Source: Crambe crambe (taxonomy: Eukaryota; Porifera; Demospongiae; Poecilosclerida; Crambeidae). From it: a stretch of 64,000 nucleotides of DNA. Positions 1-9,249 of the stretch are shown here, piece by piece. The position numbers and the translations under genes are program-made. The notes below the pieces were generated by a model that did no database searches, had not been told where the DNA came from, and worked only from the letters and a program-made list of their open reading frames with translations. How positions within the stretch are numbered: the first letter of the stretch is position 1; the number at the start of each line of letters is the position of its first letter. The DNA is taken from NCBI GenBank assembly GCA_963924555.1, contig OZ004587.1, positions 1,612,001 to 1,676,000 on the forward strand, given 5' to 3'.

Positions 1-626
1 TTTTTCATAGTGCTTGAAGTTGAATATAAGTTTGTGTATGTAAAGAATTGAGTGGCAGTATTGACTGTCACTTCAACTGAGAGTATGCAGTGATTATTAA
101 TGTGACATGAGTATCTCTTTCTTTTGTAGGTACATACACAGTCTCTGCATGGTTGAAGAATTTGTTTAGCTATTTAAGTTTTGTCTATTATTTACTTTAC
201 AGCAACAGCAATGTAAATGACATGTGCATGGCATGGTGAAGTGAGCTGACTACACTACAGCCAAGTACTGGCTATAAACACTACTATAAGATGAGCATCT
301 GTACTGTAATTCAGCAAGGAGTGACTGTAACATCATCAGATAAGAATAAATAGCGATTAAACTGAAGACCTATAGCGAGCTTAGCTAGCTTAAGAAGCTT
401 ACGTGGCTCCGCCCATAAGCCCCGCCCCCTAACGACGTGCGCTTCAAAATGGCGTAGAAAGATTAGCTAGTGCCGAGTGCTATCGAATAGTGAAGTAGAG
501 CCTTAGTCAAAACTAAGAGCAAAAGATCAGCCTCTAGGTGCCGCTCTAACAGATGGCCAAAGCAGAATTTTGATGACTATAGCCAGTAAGTCGGGGCGTC
601 GATCTTATATTTATTATCCTTATTAT
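1..626 (+). repeat. Body repeat, copies at 1-626 and 905-1526
   Basis: A ~620-bp non-coding sequence beginning TTTTTCATAGTGCTTGAAG and ending in GTCGATCTTATA plus (ATT)n. It occurs twice here and twice more, diverged, at about 43,780-44,187 and 45,180-45,715. It includes a CG-rich stretch (GGCTCCGCCCATAAGCCCCG) unlike its AT-rich surroundings. No long ORF is present. Confidence 0.85.
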
Positions 627-634
627 TATTATTA

Positions 635-890
635 TAAGCGCAAAAAATTTCTTCTAAATAAAAAGGTTAAGTAGGGATAGCTTAAAATCTAGCTGGGCTA
701 TAATATAATGTACTGCAGCCTTGTATGAAAATAATCCCTACATTTATATCCACTACCTATAGCTAGCTATGGCAGTTGTAAAAGTAGGGATTATTTTCAT
801 ACAAGGCTGCAGTACATTATATTATAGCCCAGCTAGATTTTAAGCTATCCCTACTTAACCTTTTTATTTAGAAGAAATTTTTTGCGCTTA
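635..890. mobile_element. Foldback element FB1 (perfect 107-bp arms)
   Basis: Positions 635-741 and 784-890 are exact inverted repeats around a 42-bp spacer. The arms start TAAGCGCAAAAAATTTCTTC and contain AGTAGGGATAG and ATCCCTAC motifs. Perfect arms imply recent origin or active homogenisation. A right arm alone of this foldback is present at about 45,085-45,175. Confidence 0.9.
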
Positions 891-1526
891 CTTGTTTCTA
901 TCCTTTTTTCATAGTGCTTGAAGTTGAATATAAGTTTGTGTATGTAAAGAATTGAGTGGCAGTATTGACTGTCACTTCAACTGAGAGTATGCAGTGATTA
1001 TTAATGTGACATGAGTATCTCTTTCTTTTGTAGGTACATACACAGTCTCTGCATGGTTGAAGAATTTGTTTAGCTATTTAAGTTTTGTCTATTATTTACT
1101 TTACAGCAACAGCAATGTAAATGACATGTGCATGGCATGGTGAAGTGAGCTGACTACACTACAGCCAAGTACTGGCTATAAACACTACTATAAGATGAGC
1201 ATCTGTACTGTAATTCAGCAAGGAGTGACTGTAACATCATCAGATAAGAATAAATAGCGATTAAACTGAAGACCTATAGCCTTAAGAAGCTTACGTGGCT
1301 CCGCCCATAAGCCCCGCCCCCTAACGACGTGCGCTTCAAAATGGCGTAGAAAGATTAGCTAGTGCCGAGTGCTATCGAATAGTGAAGTAGAGCCTTAGTC
1401 AAAACTAAGAGCAAAAGATCAGCCTCTAGGTGCCGCTCTAACAGATGGCCAAAGCAGAATTTTGATGACTATAGCCAGTAAGTCGGGGCGTCGATCTTAT
1501 ATTTATTATCCTTATTATTATTATTA

Positions 1527-1986
1527 TAAAGAAAATGAACAAAAGTCAATTTTAGAACTCGTTTTTTTCTTATGTTAGGGAATGAATTTTTGGTTTTTGA
1601 ACACTCTCCTCTCTTCTTTGTAGAAGTAGTATCTCACTGTAGCCTTCTGAGAACCTGTAGAGCAATGGTAGAAGAGAAAGAAGAGTTTTTAGTTTATACA
1701 GTCTTATGACCTTTGACCCGCCATCCCTACTTAGAGAGTGCTAGCGCACTCTCTGATAAAGAAAATGAACAAAAGTCAATTTTAGAACTCGTTTTTTTCT
1801 TATGTTAGCGAATGAATTTTTGGTTTTTGAACACTCTCCTCTCTTCTTTGTAGAAGTAGTATCTCACTGTAGCCTTCTGAGAACCTGTAGAGCAATGGTA
1901 GAAGAGAAAGAAGAGTTTTTAGTTTATACAGTCTTATGACCTTTGACCCGCCATCCCTACTTAGAGAGTGCTAGCGCACTCTCTGA
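1527..1986 (+). repeat. Two head-to-tail 230-bp hairpin-terminated units
   Basis: Units 1527-1756 and 1757-1986 are nearly identical. Each ends CCATCCCTACTT followed by a 22-nt stem-loop (stem AGAGAGTGC/GCACTCTCT, loop TAGC; 1733-1754 and 1963-1984) and GA. The next base is T in both. A matching pair lies at 45,733-46,193. The exact head-to-tail junction, with no spacer, resembles products of rolling-circle replication. Confidence 0.85.
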
Positions 1987-2027
1987 TAATAATTATTGGC
2001 GCGCGCCATATACGTGTACTTGAGAAG

Positions 2028-3149
2028 ATGGTGTATTCCCACTATAAAAAGATGAGGATCCTCTATTTGACGCAGGAAGGTCACAAACCTCCTACCATTG
2101 CTAAAATCTTGGAAGAAGAAGGCATGAAGTGTAGCAGGAGTGGCATAGCAAAATTCTTGAAGAAGTATAGGGAAACAAGAACAATTGCCAGGCGCCCTGG
2201 AAGTGGAAGACCAACAAAAATAACAGAAGAGATTAAAAAGATTGTAGAAGAACAGATGAGAGCTGATGATGAGACAACTGCTCACCAGCTCCATGCTTTA
2301 TTGAACAGTAAAGGGTATGAGTTATCCCTTTGCACTATTCTCCGGTGTAGAACCGCTCTTGGCTGGACATTCCGTGGAAGTGCTTATTGTCAATTGATAA
2401 GAGAGGAGAATAAGCAAAAGAGACTGGGTTGGGCAAGGATGTATGTAGAGGAAGCTAAAACTGGATTTCAAGATGTTATCTGGTCTGATGAGTCCACTGT
2501 CCAGTTAGAATCTCACAGACGATTTTGCTGCAGAAAGATCGGTGAACGACCAAAGAGTAAGCCAAGGTACGTATGTACGTGTGACTGCAGTTGCTCAAGG
2601 TCAAAACAAATTATTTATTTAGATTTGGACTCATTATCTGTGTGTAGCTATAATAATATTCCTGATTTTCACTACAGGGCAAAACATCCCGTTAAGGTAC
2701 ATGTTTGGGCAGGCATCAGCTTAAAAGGAAGGACAGGTATATGTATTTTTGATGGGATCATGAAGAAGGAACTCTTTGTCCAAATTCTGGACAGAACTCT
2801 CATCCCTTTCATTCAGGATGTCTTCCCTGATGGATTTTGTAGGTTCATGCAGGACAATGATCCTAAGCACACTTCTAAGTACGCTATGGCCTATTTTGAG
2901 GAAATGGGAATCAATTGGTGGAGAACACCGGCTGAGAGTCCAGATTGCAATCCAATAGAAAATCTCTGGCATGAGCTCAAAGAGTTTTTAAGGCGTGAAA
3001 TCAAGCCTCGTGTAAAGCAGGAGTTAGTCGACGGGATTTTAAAATTTTGGGAAACAGTGGATGTTGCCAAGTGCACACGCTACATTCGTCATTTAAAAAA
3101 AGTTTTACCTCGTGTGATTGAACTGAATGGGGAGGCCACGGGATATTGA
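2028..3149 (+). CDS. Tc1/mariner-like DD34E transposase with an in-frame intron
   Basis: Cut-and-paste transposase of the IS630/Tc1/mariner superfamily. It would act in the nucleus on the element's inverted-repeat ends. An N-terminal paired-like helix-turn-helix region (about residues 1-75) ends in a basic GSGRPTK linker, then the RNase H-fold catalytic domain. The triad is visible: D in IWSDE, D in MQDNDPKH, and E in NPIENLWHE, with 34 residues between the second D and E. The ATG at 2028 is chosen over an upstream in-frame ATG (1968) because it aligns with the start of the homologue at 24,342. Positions 2567-2677 (GTACGT...CACTACAG, 111 bp) look like an intron. It is absent from the homologue, its removal restores the conserved KPRAKHPVKVH run, and it has no stop and is a multiple of three. 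No frameshift or nonsense codon is seen, so this copy may be functional. Confidence 0.88.
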   Translation: MVYSHYKKMRILYLTQEGHKPPTIAKILEEEGMKCSRSGIAKFLKKYRETRTIARRPGSGRPTKITEEIKKIVEEQMRADDETTAHQLHALLNSKGYELSLCTILRCRTALGWTFRGSAYCQLIREENKQKRLGWARMYVEEAKTGFQDVIWSDESTVQLESHRRFCCRKIGERPKSKPRYVCTCDCSCSRSKQIIYLDLDSLSVCSYNNIPDFHYRAKHPVKVHVWAGISLKGRTGICIFDGIMKKELFVQILDRTLIPFIQDVFPDGFCRFMQDNDPKHTSKYAMAYFEEMGINWWRTPAESPDCNPIENLWHELKEFLRREIKPRVKQELVDGILKFWETVDVAKCTRYIRHLKKVLPRVIELNGEATGY

Positions 3150-3228
3150 ACTCACATTACGTAGCTACTTTTTAATCAATGAATATTATATGTAATATGA
3201 GAGTCACAATGATAAACGTACGTACTAG

Positions 3229-5386
3229 TCAGTCTTTGTCCTTCCCCAAACGCAGCCTCTTGCAACCCTGTTGGACTGATTCTAAGCATTTTTTCCACAC
3301 TGGTTCAAATTCAACTGGATTATTCCAGTATTGTGGAAATCGTGAAAACATGGTTTTCTTCAATTGTTGCAGCTCTTTCGTAGGAAGGCCAGGCAGTTCT
3401 CGGTTTCCTATAGGTGTGCATTGCTTCATCACTTTAGGTCCAAATAAGGCTTCCTTAGCTATTTTGCAGGCCAAAGTCCCTGCCTTGCACTCTTCCTTCA
3501 ACTTAGGATATTTTTCTGTAACTTTTTCCACAGTTACGAGTTTGTCATTCTTGATGGCAGAAGAGGGAAGTGCTTTTGCAGTGGGAGGAAGCTTGGATAG
3601 GGGTAGTGGGGAGACGAAATTACTTGATGCATACCGTCGATTAGGTGTGGATGGAGCTGGTGGCTGAGATTTAGGAGGTGACTTTAGGATATTAGGGATA
3701 TTAGATGGTGAGAGGAAAGAGGAAGACTGGAAATCAGGGATAGGTGCAAACGTAGGATAAGGAGGGTAAGGAGTGGTATTAGGGAAAGGTAAACCACTAG
3801 AAGGAAGTGGAGATCGGAATGGATAGTGGTGATAGGTTAGCTGCTGTAGAATCTGTTGCTGAATATCCTCAACCCTTTTCATCCTGACCTCAAGATCCAT
3901 CAGTGACATCTGAATATCTATAATACAAATATGCACATACGTACGTACGTATTAGATGCTGCTTAAGCATTTGCTGTGTGTGTATAGTAGCTATGTACGT
4001 ATACGTATGCTATATTCACCTGATTCTGAAATACTGATTTTATTGTCATCATCATCACTTCCTTCGTCATCTTCCTCCTCGCTGTTTTCACTGCTTATGA
4101 TGGTAACAGGTGACACAGAGTGTGGTGTAATGATGGAATGAGAGCTGATGGACTCTGAGGCAGAGTTTGTGGTAGTTGTGGCAGTACTTGAAATAGAGCT
4201 GGTGATAGTTGAGTCTGAGCTAACGGAAGCATAGCTAGTGGGCTGAGAGTTGGTGGTAGTCATTGCAGTACTTGAAATAGAAGAACTGATGGTGGTTGAA
4301 ACAGAGTCTGAGCTGGTAGTAGGCAGGATAACTCCATGGTTTGAAACAGAAATAATTTCACCTGGAAGAAAATTTTTTTAAAAATCACCGACATGAAATA
4401 AAATTCCGTGGGAAGATAATTAGGCAAGCAAGCAAAGTGTGTATATCCAGCCTTAGAAATCCACTTGTGTATGATTATCGTACGTAGGTACGTACGTACA
4501 TACTTATCTAACCTTTCTTTTTTCAATTTTGTACTTTGTTGACTCCACTTCGGTTTTTCTTTTATTCTCTTTCCTTGCTTGTTTTCCTTTGTCCTCTTCT
4601 TTCTTCTTCCGTGCTTTGCCTTTTCCTTTGTCCTCCGCTTTCTCCTTCCTTGCTTTCTTTGCTGGTTGGGGTTCTTGGGGGAAAAATTTATAGCTCACTC
4701 ATTATTATAAATTCACATGATCCTCTCTTCCATTTACTACTTACCAATGGTCTTTGGTATATCAACATCAACATCATCCTGCCAGGTCATTCTTTCAAAC
4801 TCTTCATCAAAATCTCCATTGATGAAGTCATCCTCCTTTTCTTTCATCTTTGACTTCTCTCCTATGTACATACATACGTACGTAGGTGTAAAATACGTAG
4901 CAGTGACTTGTTAATACGTATTCAAAAGGATGTTGATAGTGTATCTGTTGGTTTCAACATACGTACCAATTGCCAAAATCTTGCCCTTGTAGCAACTACG
5001 ACCCATCTTCACCCTGCACTCATCTCCTGGAGTTTCTCCATCAAAAACAAACGATTTTGGCATCACGGACACCGAGTCCTCTCCAGGCCAAAATATCAAA
5101 CAGTATGACACTACATAATTAAGAAGCAATACTTCATGCTACTTGCATAATATACGGTGCTTAAGTGTAGCTTCACAATCACCAAGGTGCTACGTAGTAC
5201 TAGGTTTGCTAGCCACGAACGTACGAGCTAGTTAGCTACGAGTTAGCTAGCTACGTAGCTAGCTAGACATACGTAGCTGCTAATAAAGTTGCTACGTATC
5301 TTATAAACCTCAAGGTTCCAAATCTTACTTTTTGCTTCCATAGAGGTAGAGCTCAAGGCCTTCCTCAGAGACTGCCTGCAGGTCAT
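3229..5386 (-). CDS. Six-exon gene with SH3-like N-terminus and BEN-like C-terminus (transposon passenger)
   Basis: Proposed exons, 5' to 3': 5386-5329, 5110-4967, 4861-4745, 4673-4513, 4361-4020, 3917-3229, all with GT/AG borders. Exon 2 encodes a small beta-rich domain (FWPGEDSVSV ... YKGKILAIG), as in the N-terminal domain of some animal BEN proteins. Exon 3 is acidic, exon 4 strongly Lys-rich (nuclear-type), exon 5 Ser/Thr-rich with an acidic EEEDDEGSDDDD end. Exon 6 begins with a heptad-like leucine region, is Pro-rich, and ends in a ~110-residue BEN-like domain (KYPKLKEE...CKIAKEALFG...CTPIG...PVEFEPVWKKC...CKRLR). BEN domains bind DNA or partner proteins, so a regulatory or targeting role is inferred. 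The phase between exons 4 and 5 is off by one base, so a microexon or a base change may be missed. The order matches the gene at 25,922-28,888. Confidence 0.65.
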
Positions 5387-5601
5387 CTCACTGTTGTAGC
5401 TGTCGATATCTGTGAACGTTTTTTGCTGGAACTGCTGCGTGCTTTCATACCGTAAAAACGTTTAGTAATTTCGAATTCAACTATGCACGTTTAATTGGGC
5501 CGTTCAACGCAAAAGCGCTAAAACGCCTGCTTGCGTTTATAAAGCGTTGGCACACGGTTTTTTTTAAAACGGTTGAGCATTCTACGGCCGTTGTACGGCA
5601 A

Positions 5602-5632
5602 CGCAACGGAAACTTTTTTATGATGAAGACCG
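5602..5632. repeat. Right terminal inverted repeat of transposon copy A
   Basis: Read from the outside (minus strand) it begins CGGTCTTCATCATAAAAAAG and is followed on the plus strand by TA (5633-5634). It matches the left end of the MITE at 36,488 almost base for base. It also resembles the ends of copy B at 23,727 and 29,160. The flanking TACGTATG belongs to the adjoining 80-bp minisatellite unit, so the insertion was into that array. Confidence 0.75.
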
Positions 5633-7090
5633 TACGTATGATATTGCACACAATCTCACACAAAGGGATCGAGTATTGAGGTACTAATACTCTAGTGCTG
5701 CATGTATGTACATACACATGATATTGCACACAATCTCACACAAAGGGATCGAGTATTGAGGTACTAATACTCTAGTGCTGCATGTATGTACATACGTATG
5801 ATATTGCACACAATCTCACTCAAAGGGATCGAGTATTGAGGTACTAATACTCTAGTGCTGCATGTATGTACATACACATGATATTGCACACAATCTCACA
5901 CAAAGGGATCGAGTATTGAGGTACTAATACTCTAGTGCTACATGTATGTACATACGTATGATATTGCACACAATCTCACTCAAAGGGATCGAGTATTGAG
6001 GTACTAATACTCTAGTGCTGCATGTATGTACATACACATGATATTGCACACAATCTCACACAAAGGGATCGAGTATTGAGGTACTAATACTCTAGTGCTA
6101 CATGTATGTACATACGTATGATATTGCACACAATCTCACTCAAAGGGATCGAGTATTGAGGTACTAATACTCTAGTGCTGCATGTATGTACATACGTATG
6201 ATATTGCACACAATCTCACACAAAGGGATCGAGTACCGTAGGGTGGGTTAATTTCGTCAGGAAAAAATTTCGTCATATCCGGAATCATTGTACTAATGAA
6301 AAAATTGAATGGATAAATCTTCGCACATGCGCATTGAAGACGAAATTTTTCCCCCGCCCAGTTTCAGTTGAAGCACAAAGGCAGGTGGACTAGCTAATTT
6401 CGAGAGAGACACTTGCGTTCATGGCTATCACGAATACAAAGCTATTTGGGCTGCTGCTGTAGGAGAGGAGAGCGAGAGAACTAACTAACCTCGTTAGACA
6501 TCTTAATGTCTCTTATCTCTTCAACTGCACAGCACTGTTAGCCGCTTCTATAGCCTTGATGGTGTCAAAGCGGACAATGGTCCATCAGGATTGGAGAGAT
6601 CCCTACTAGGTGCAACTAACTATTTGGGAAGAGCCACGAGCAGCAGTTCTCTTACAGCAGTCTCTAGCTACGTAGCTCTTGCACGAAGCAACGATCTACC
6701 ACGTGTGTTGCGCAAAAAAATTTATGACAGTACAAATTATGACAAATAAAATTTCAACTCTTTATACCAACGGTGAAATAGACGAATTTTTTTCCCTGAC
6801 GAAATCAACCCGCCCTACGGTATTGAGGTACTAATACTCTAGTGCTGCATGTATGTACATACGCATGATATTGCACACAATCTTACACAAAGGGATCGAG
6901 TATTGAGGTACTAATACTCTAGTGCTACATGTATGTACATACGTATGATATTGCACACAATCTCACACAAAAGGATCGAGTATTGAGGTACTAATACTCT
7001 AGTGCTGCATGTATGTACATACGTATGATATTGCACACAATCTCACACAAAAGGATCGAGTATTGAGGTACTAATACTCTAGTGCTACAT
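5633..7090 (+). repeat. 80-bp minisatellite, ~11 units, interrupted by a MITE
   Basis: Unit: GATATTGCACACAATCTCAC ... GAGTATTGAGG ... CATGTATGTACATAC. Units start at 5641, 5721, 5801, 5881, 5961, 6041, 6121 and 6201 (cut at 6235), resume at 6821, then start at about 6868, 6948 and 7028. Alternating variants (CATACACATG versus CATACGTATG, TCACAC versus TCACTC) make a 160-bp higher-order repeat over much of the array. No ORF of interest. Confidence 0.92.
6236..6820. mobile_element. 585-bp Tc1/mariner-type MITE with TA target duplication
   Basis: Ends are inverted repeats: CCGTAGGGTGGGTTAATTTC on the left and CCGTAGGGCGGGTTGATTTC read from the right. It is flanked by TA (6234-6235 and 6821-6822). 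Removing it restores the minisatellite sequence GATCGAGTATTGAGGTAC. No transposase ORF inside. Superfamily call rests on the TA duplication only. Confidence 0.9.
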
Positions 7091-7145
7091 GAATACTTGC
7101 TAGAATCTCTCCTCAAAAGTTAGAGGCATCTACTGTGTATAATAC

Positions 7146-7257
7146 CTAGATTTCTTAGTGCTTGATGCTTTTCTTCTTCCTTTTCCTTCAGTGGCTCTTC
7201 CTCCTCCACAAGGCAAGCTAGCCCCCCCTCCAAGTTTCCTCTCCAGCACTTCCCTCA
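7146..7257 (-). CDS. Duplicate basic exon of the gene at 7796-8439
   Basis: Minus-strand block bordered by AG (7258-7259) and GT (7144-7145). It is related to the 3' part of the exon at 7796-8042: both read ...E-x-G-G... then a Gly/Arg/Lys-rich AT-hook-like tract ending KKSR/KESR at the donor. The open frame needs a phase-1 acceptor and leaves phase 2, as the 7796-8042 exon does. It therefore cannot follow that exon in frame and looks like a mutually exclusive or decayed duplicate. The intron bases after each donor are also alike. Confidence 0.4.
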
Positions 7258-7795
7258 CTATCACATACACATAAAATGTCAATAGCTTTCTATCAGTACA
7301 AAATCAATTAGTGATAGGTTACGCAGAGGAGGAAAAATATGCTCAAGGTACGTCTTGAACACATATACACATTCAATAAGTATACATCATGGAGGCATTA
7401 TTTAGAAAAATCCAAGGTCTAATGCATACATTGAAGGAAAGCTTCGCATAATGGAGGTGTCATTTACAATGATCCCAGGTACACCTGCTCATGAATGGTA
7501 GGCATTATTGTAGTCATGATAGGTCTGGTGGTCACACAGCTTTTCTACATCAGAAATTGTGGGAATACTTTGTACAATTGTAGCTATAAATATAACAGTC
7601 CCAGGTGGAAATAATGCATCCATTGGTCACTTTTTGCTCTGATTACTAGTAGCATTTGTCCTGAAATTTGGTGAAAAAGTAGTCCTACCATTATAGAATA
7701 CGTGACAAAATCGCTACTTAAAAACAGAACAAAATCTATCACCTATATCTTGATCACACCCTCCTACGATTTGGCACAAACGAGAGGTATATTAC

Positions 7796-8439
7796 CTAGA
7801 TTCCTTAGTTGCCGTCTTTTTTCTGCTTCCTCTTCCTCGAGTGGCTTTCTGTCTTCCTCTGGCTACCCTATGTAAGCGTGCCCTCCCTCCAGGTTCCTCT
7901 CCAGCACTTTCTTCACTCTCACTGCTACTTGCGTAATACTTTTTCTTAGCTGGAGGGGATTGGTCAACATCAGAGCTATCTGTCCCACAACCAGTTTCTC
8001 TGCTACATGTGAGCTCTAAAATAACAGAGCAGCTATCCTCAACTGCAATATAAAATGAAGCTCAATTCTACTTCAAAACCACTATCAACCTAGCTACATA
8101 TGATGACAGCTAGTTGTTTTTTACCACAGGCCTACCTTCTGATAATTCGGCATCGTTGTCAATGAAATCTTTGTCCAGTAAAAGAACAGAGTCTCTTTGG
8201 GCGGGCTCAACATATCTTCTTGAAGTTTTAGAGAACACTTTTGCTGGACTACTACCAAAAGCCCCTTCTATAATCAAGTTTAATCTTTCTGCATCGTCTT
8301 CATCCGATGAACAAAACGTTTCAGCTTCACTAGTAGTGATCTCGTGAAAACTTTCTTCTTCAGAAGAACAGTACTCTTCACCAGGTGTGTAACTACCAGC
8401 AGCCAAGGCCATATCGTCAAAACTAACTCTCTTCTCCAT
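7796..8439 (-). CDS. First two exons of an unrecognised nuclear-type gene
   Basis: Exon 1 is 8439-8136 (ATG at 8439, 101 codons plus one base). Exon 2 is 8042-7796. Both have consensus GT/AG borders and join in phase 1. Exon 1 encodes an acidic Ser/Glu/Asp-rich N-terminus (EEYCSSEEESFHE, CSSDEDDAERLN). Exon 2 carries Ser/Asp-rich sequence followed by a basic tract with two AT-hook-like GRG/RGR cores (ARGRQKATRGRGSRKKTA). Such acidic-then-basic starts occur in chromatin proteins and in some domesticated transposases; I cannot name the family. No downstream exons are found before the minisatellite and transposon at 7.1 kb, so the 3' part is outside the window or was lost. Confidence 0.55.
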
Positions 8440-9063
8440 TCGATCGAGTACACGTCACGTGGCGTGAAAAAGGAAAGATGCTATAATTTAGATCGGCATA
8501 TCGCGCATCGATCGTGCCATGCTCACACTTTTAGCGGGAAATTCAAAGTAGTTTGCATTTTTTCTGCTCAATGAATCTTCCTTTTTTACTATGTTGCTTT
8601 AATAATAATAATAACAAGCTTGAAACTTCATAGAAGACACATTTAGAAGGTTTGGGGCCTTTTTGACCACCATTAGCAATTCATGGGTTTTAATTAAGGA
8701 GCAGATAAGCAAGTGGAACTTAAATTAACAACTAGAGCAACAAGAAAATTAACCAGCGACTAACAGTTAATAATTGTGTTTATAAACGATCTGATAACTT
8801 TAGAGATGATGATGTAACCTATTAAAATTCACCAAAATCTTTGGAAAGATTTCAAAAGCCCTTTGTTGGAGTTTATCCTCGAGTATGACTAAAGTTAACT
8901 AGCCACCCTTTGTACCAAATTACTTTTTTTCTCTCTAATTAATCAAGTGATGATGACATGACAAGTGACATAACCAAATAAGTCAAATGGCATAACGAAA
9001 ATGAATTAACAATGACTAACAATACACCAACACCCTTTGCTAAGCTTACCTTATTTCTTTGTA
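8440..9063. other. No gene recognised
   Basis: AT-rich sequence with a short (AAT)n near 8,602. It holds the presumed promoter region of the minus-strand gene starting at 8439. No ORF, RNA gene or repeat was supported. Confidence 0.5.
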
Positions 9064-9069
9064 GCTTTA

Positions 9070-9243
9070 CAGGGTTCTGCCCACACTGGTCGACAATGGC
9101 TATTTTGGCCACCACTCATTATACTTAGCTGAGTAACTTTAGGCTTGTACATTATTGGAGTGATGGCCAAAACCTAAATGAAACAAAGTAGGCATGGAAA
9201 AAATTTTTTCGGCCATCACTCAAGAATCTTGGGCAGAACCCTG
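9070..9243. mobile_element. 174-bp hAT-like MITE
   Basis: Inverted ends CAGGGTTCTGCCCA and, from the right, CAGGGTTCTGCCCA. The direct repeat GCTTTA flanks it exactly (9064-9069 and 9244-9249). CAGGG starts are typical of hAT ends, but the visible duplication is 6 bp, not the usual 8. A second inner inverted pair (GGCCA.CACTC) is also present. Non-coding. Confidence 0.75.
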
Positions 9244-9249
9244 GCTTTA

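Larger units (their letters stand above)
1..1986 (+). mobile_element. Composite foldback/hairpin element, copy 1 (left-truncated by window edge)
   Basis: Order seen: body repeat (1-636), foldback (635-890), second body copy (905-1526, same sequence with a ~22-bp deletion near its middle), an (ATT)n tract, then two 230-bp units ending in a hairpin. The same order recurs at 43,781-46,193, so this is a recurrent composite and not an accident of this locus. No coding potential is evident. It lies directly 5' of the transposase that starts at 2028. The left boundary is outside the window. Confidence 0.8.
1987..5632. mobile_element. Two-gene DD34E transposon, copy A (left end not seen)
   Basis: Contains the transposase (plus strand, 2028-3149) and the BEN-like gene (minus strand, 5386-3229), tail to tail with 79 bp between stops. 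The right end is defined by comparison with the 727-bp MITE at 36,488-37,214. That MITE starts with the same ~290 bp (inverse of 5632-5345) and is flanked by TA duplications at a site whose empty version exists at ~62.2 kb. The right terminus is therefore ...GATGAAGACCG at 5632, followed by TA. No left terminus of the CGGTA... type is found between 1 and 2028. The 5' part is occupied by the composite repeat, so the left end lies outside the window or is lost. Confidence 0.75.

Noticed and set aside
1733-1754. Stem-loops read as transcription terminators or CRISPR-type repeats
   Set aside because: Found at element termini, irregularly spaced, with no spacers or cas-like genes and in a eukaryotic context.
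3179-3667. 162-codon plus-strand frame
   Set aside because: Antisense shadow of the last exon of the BEN-like gene; no protein-like features.
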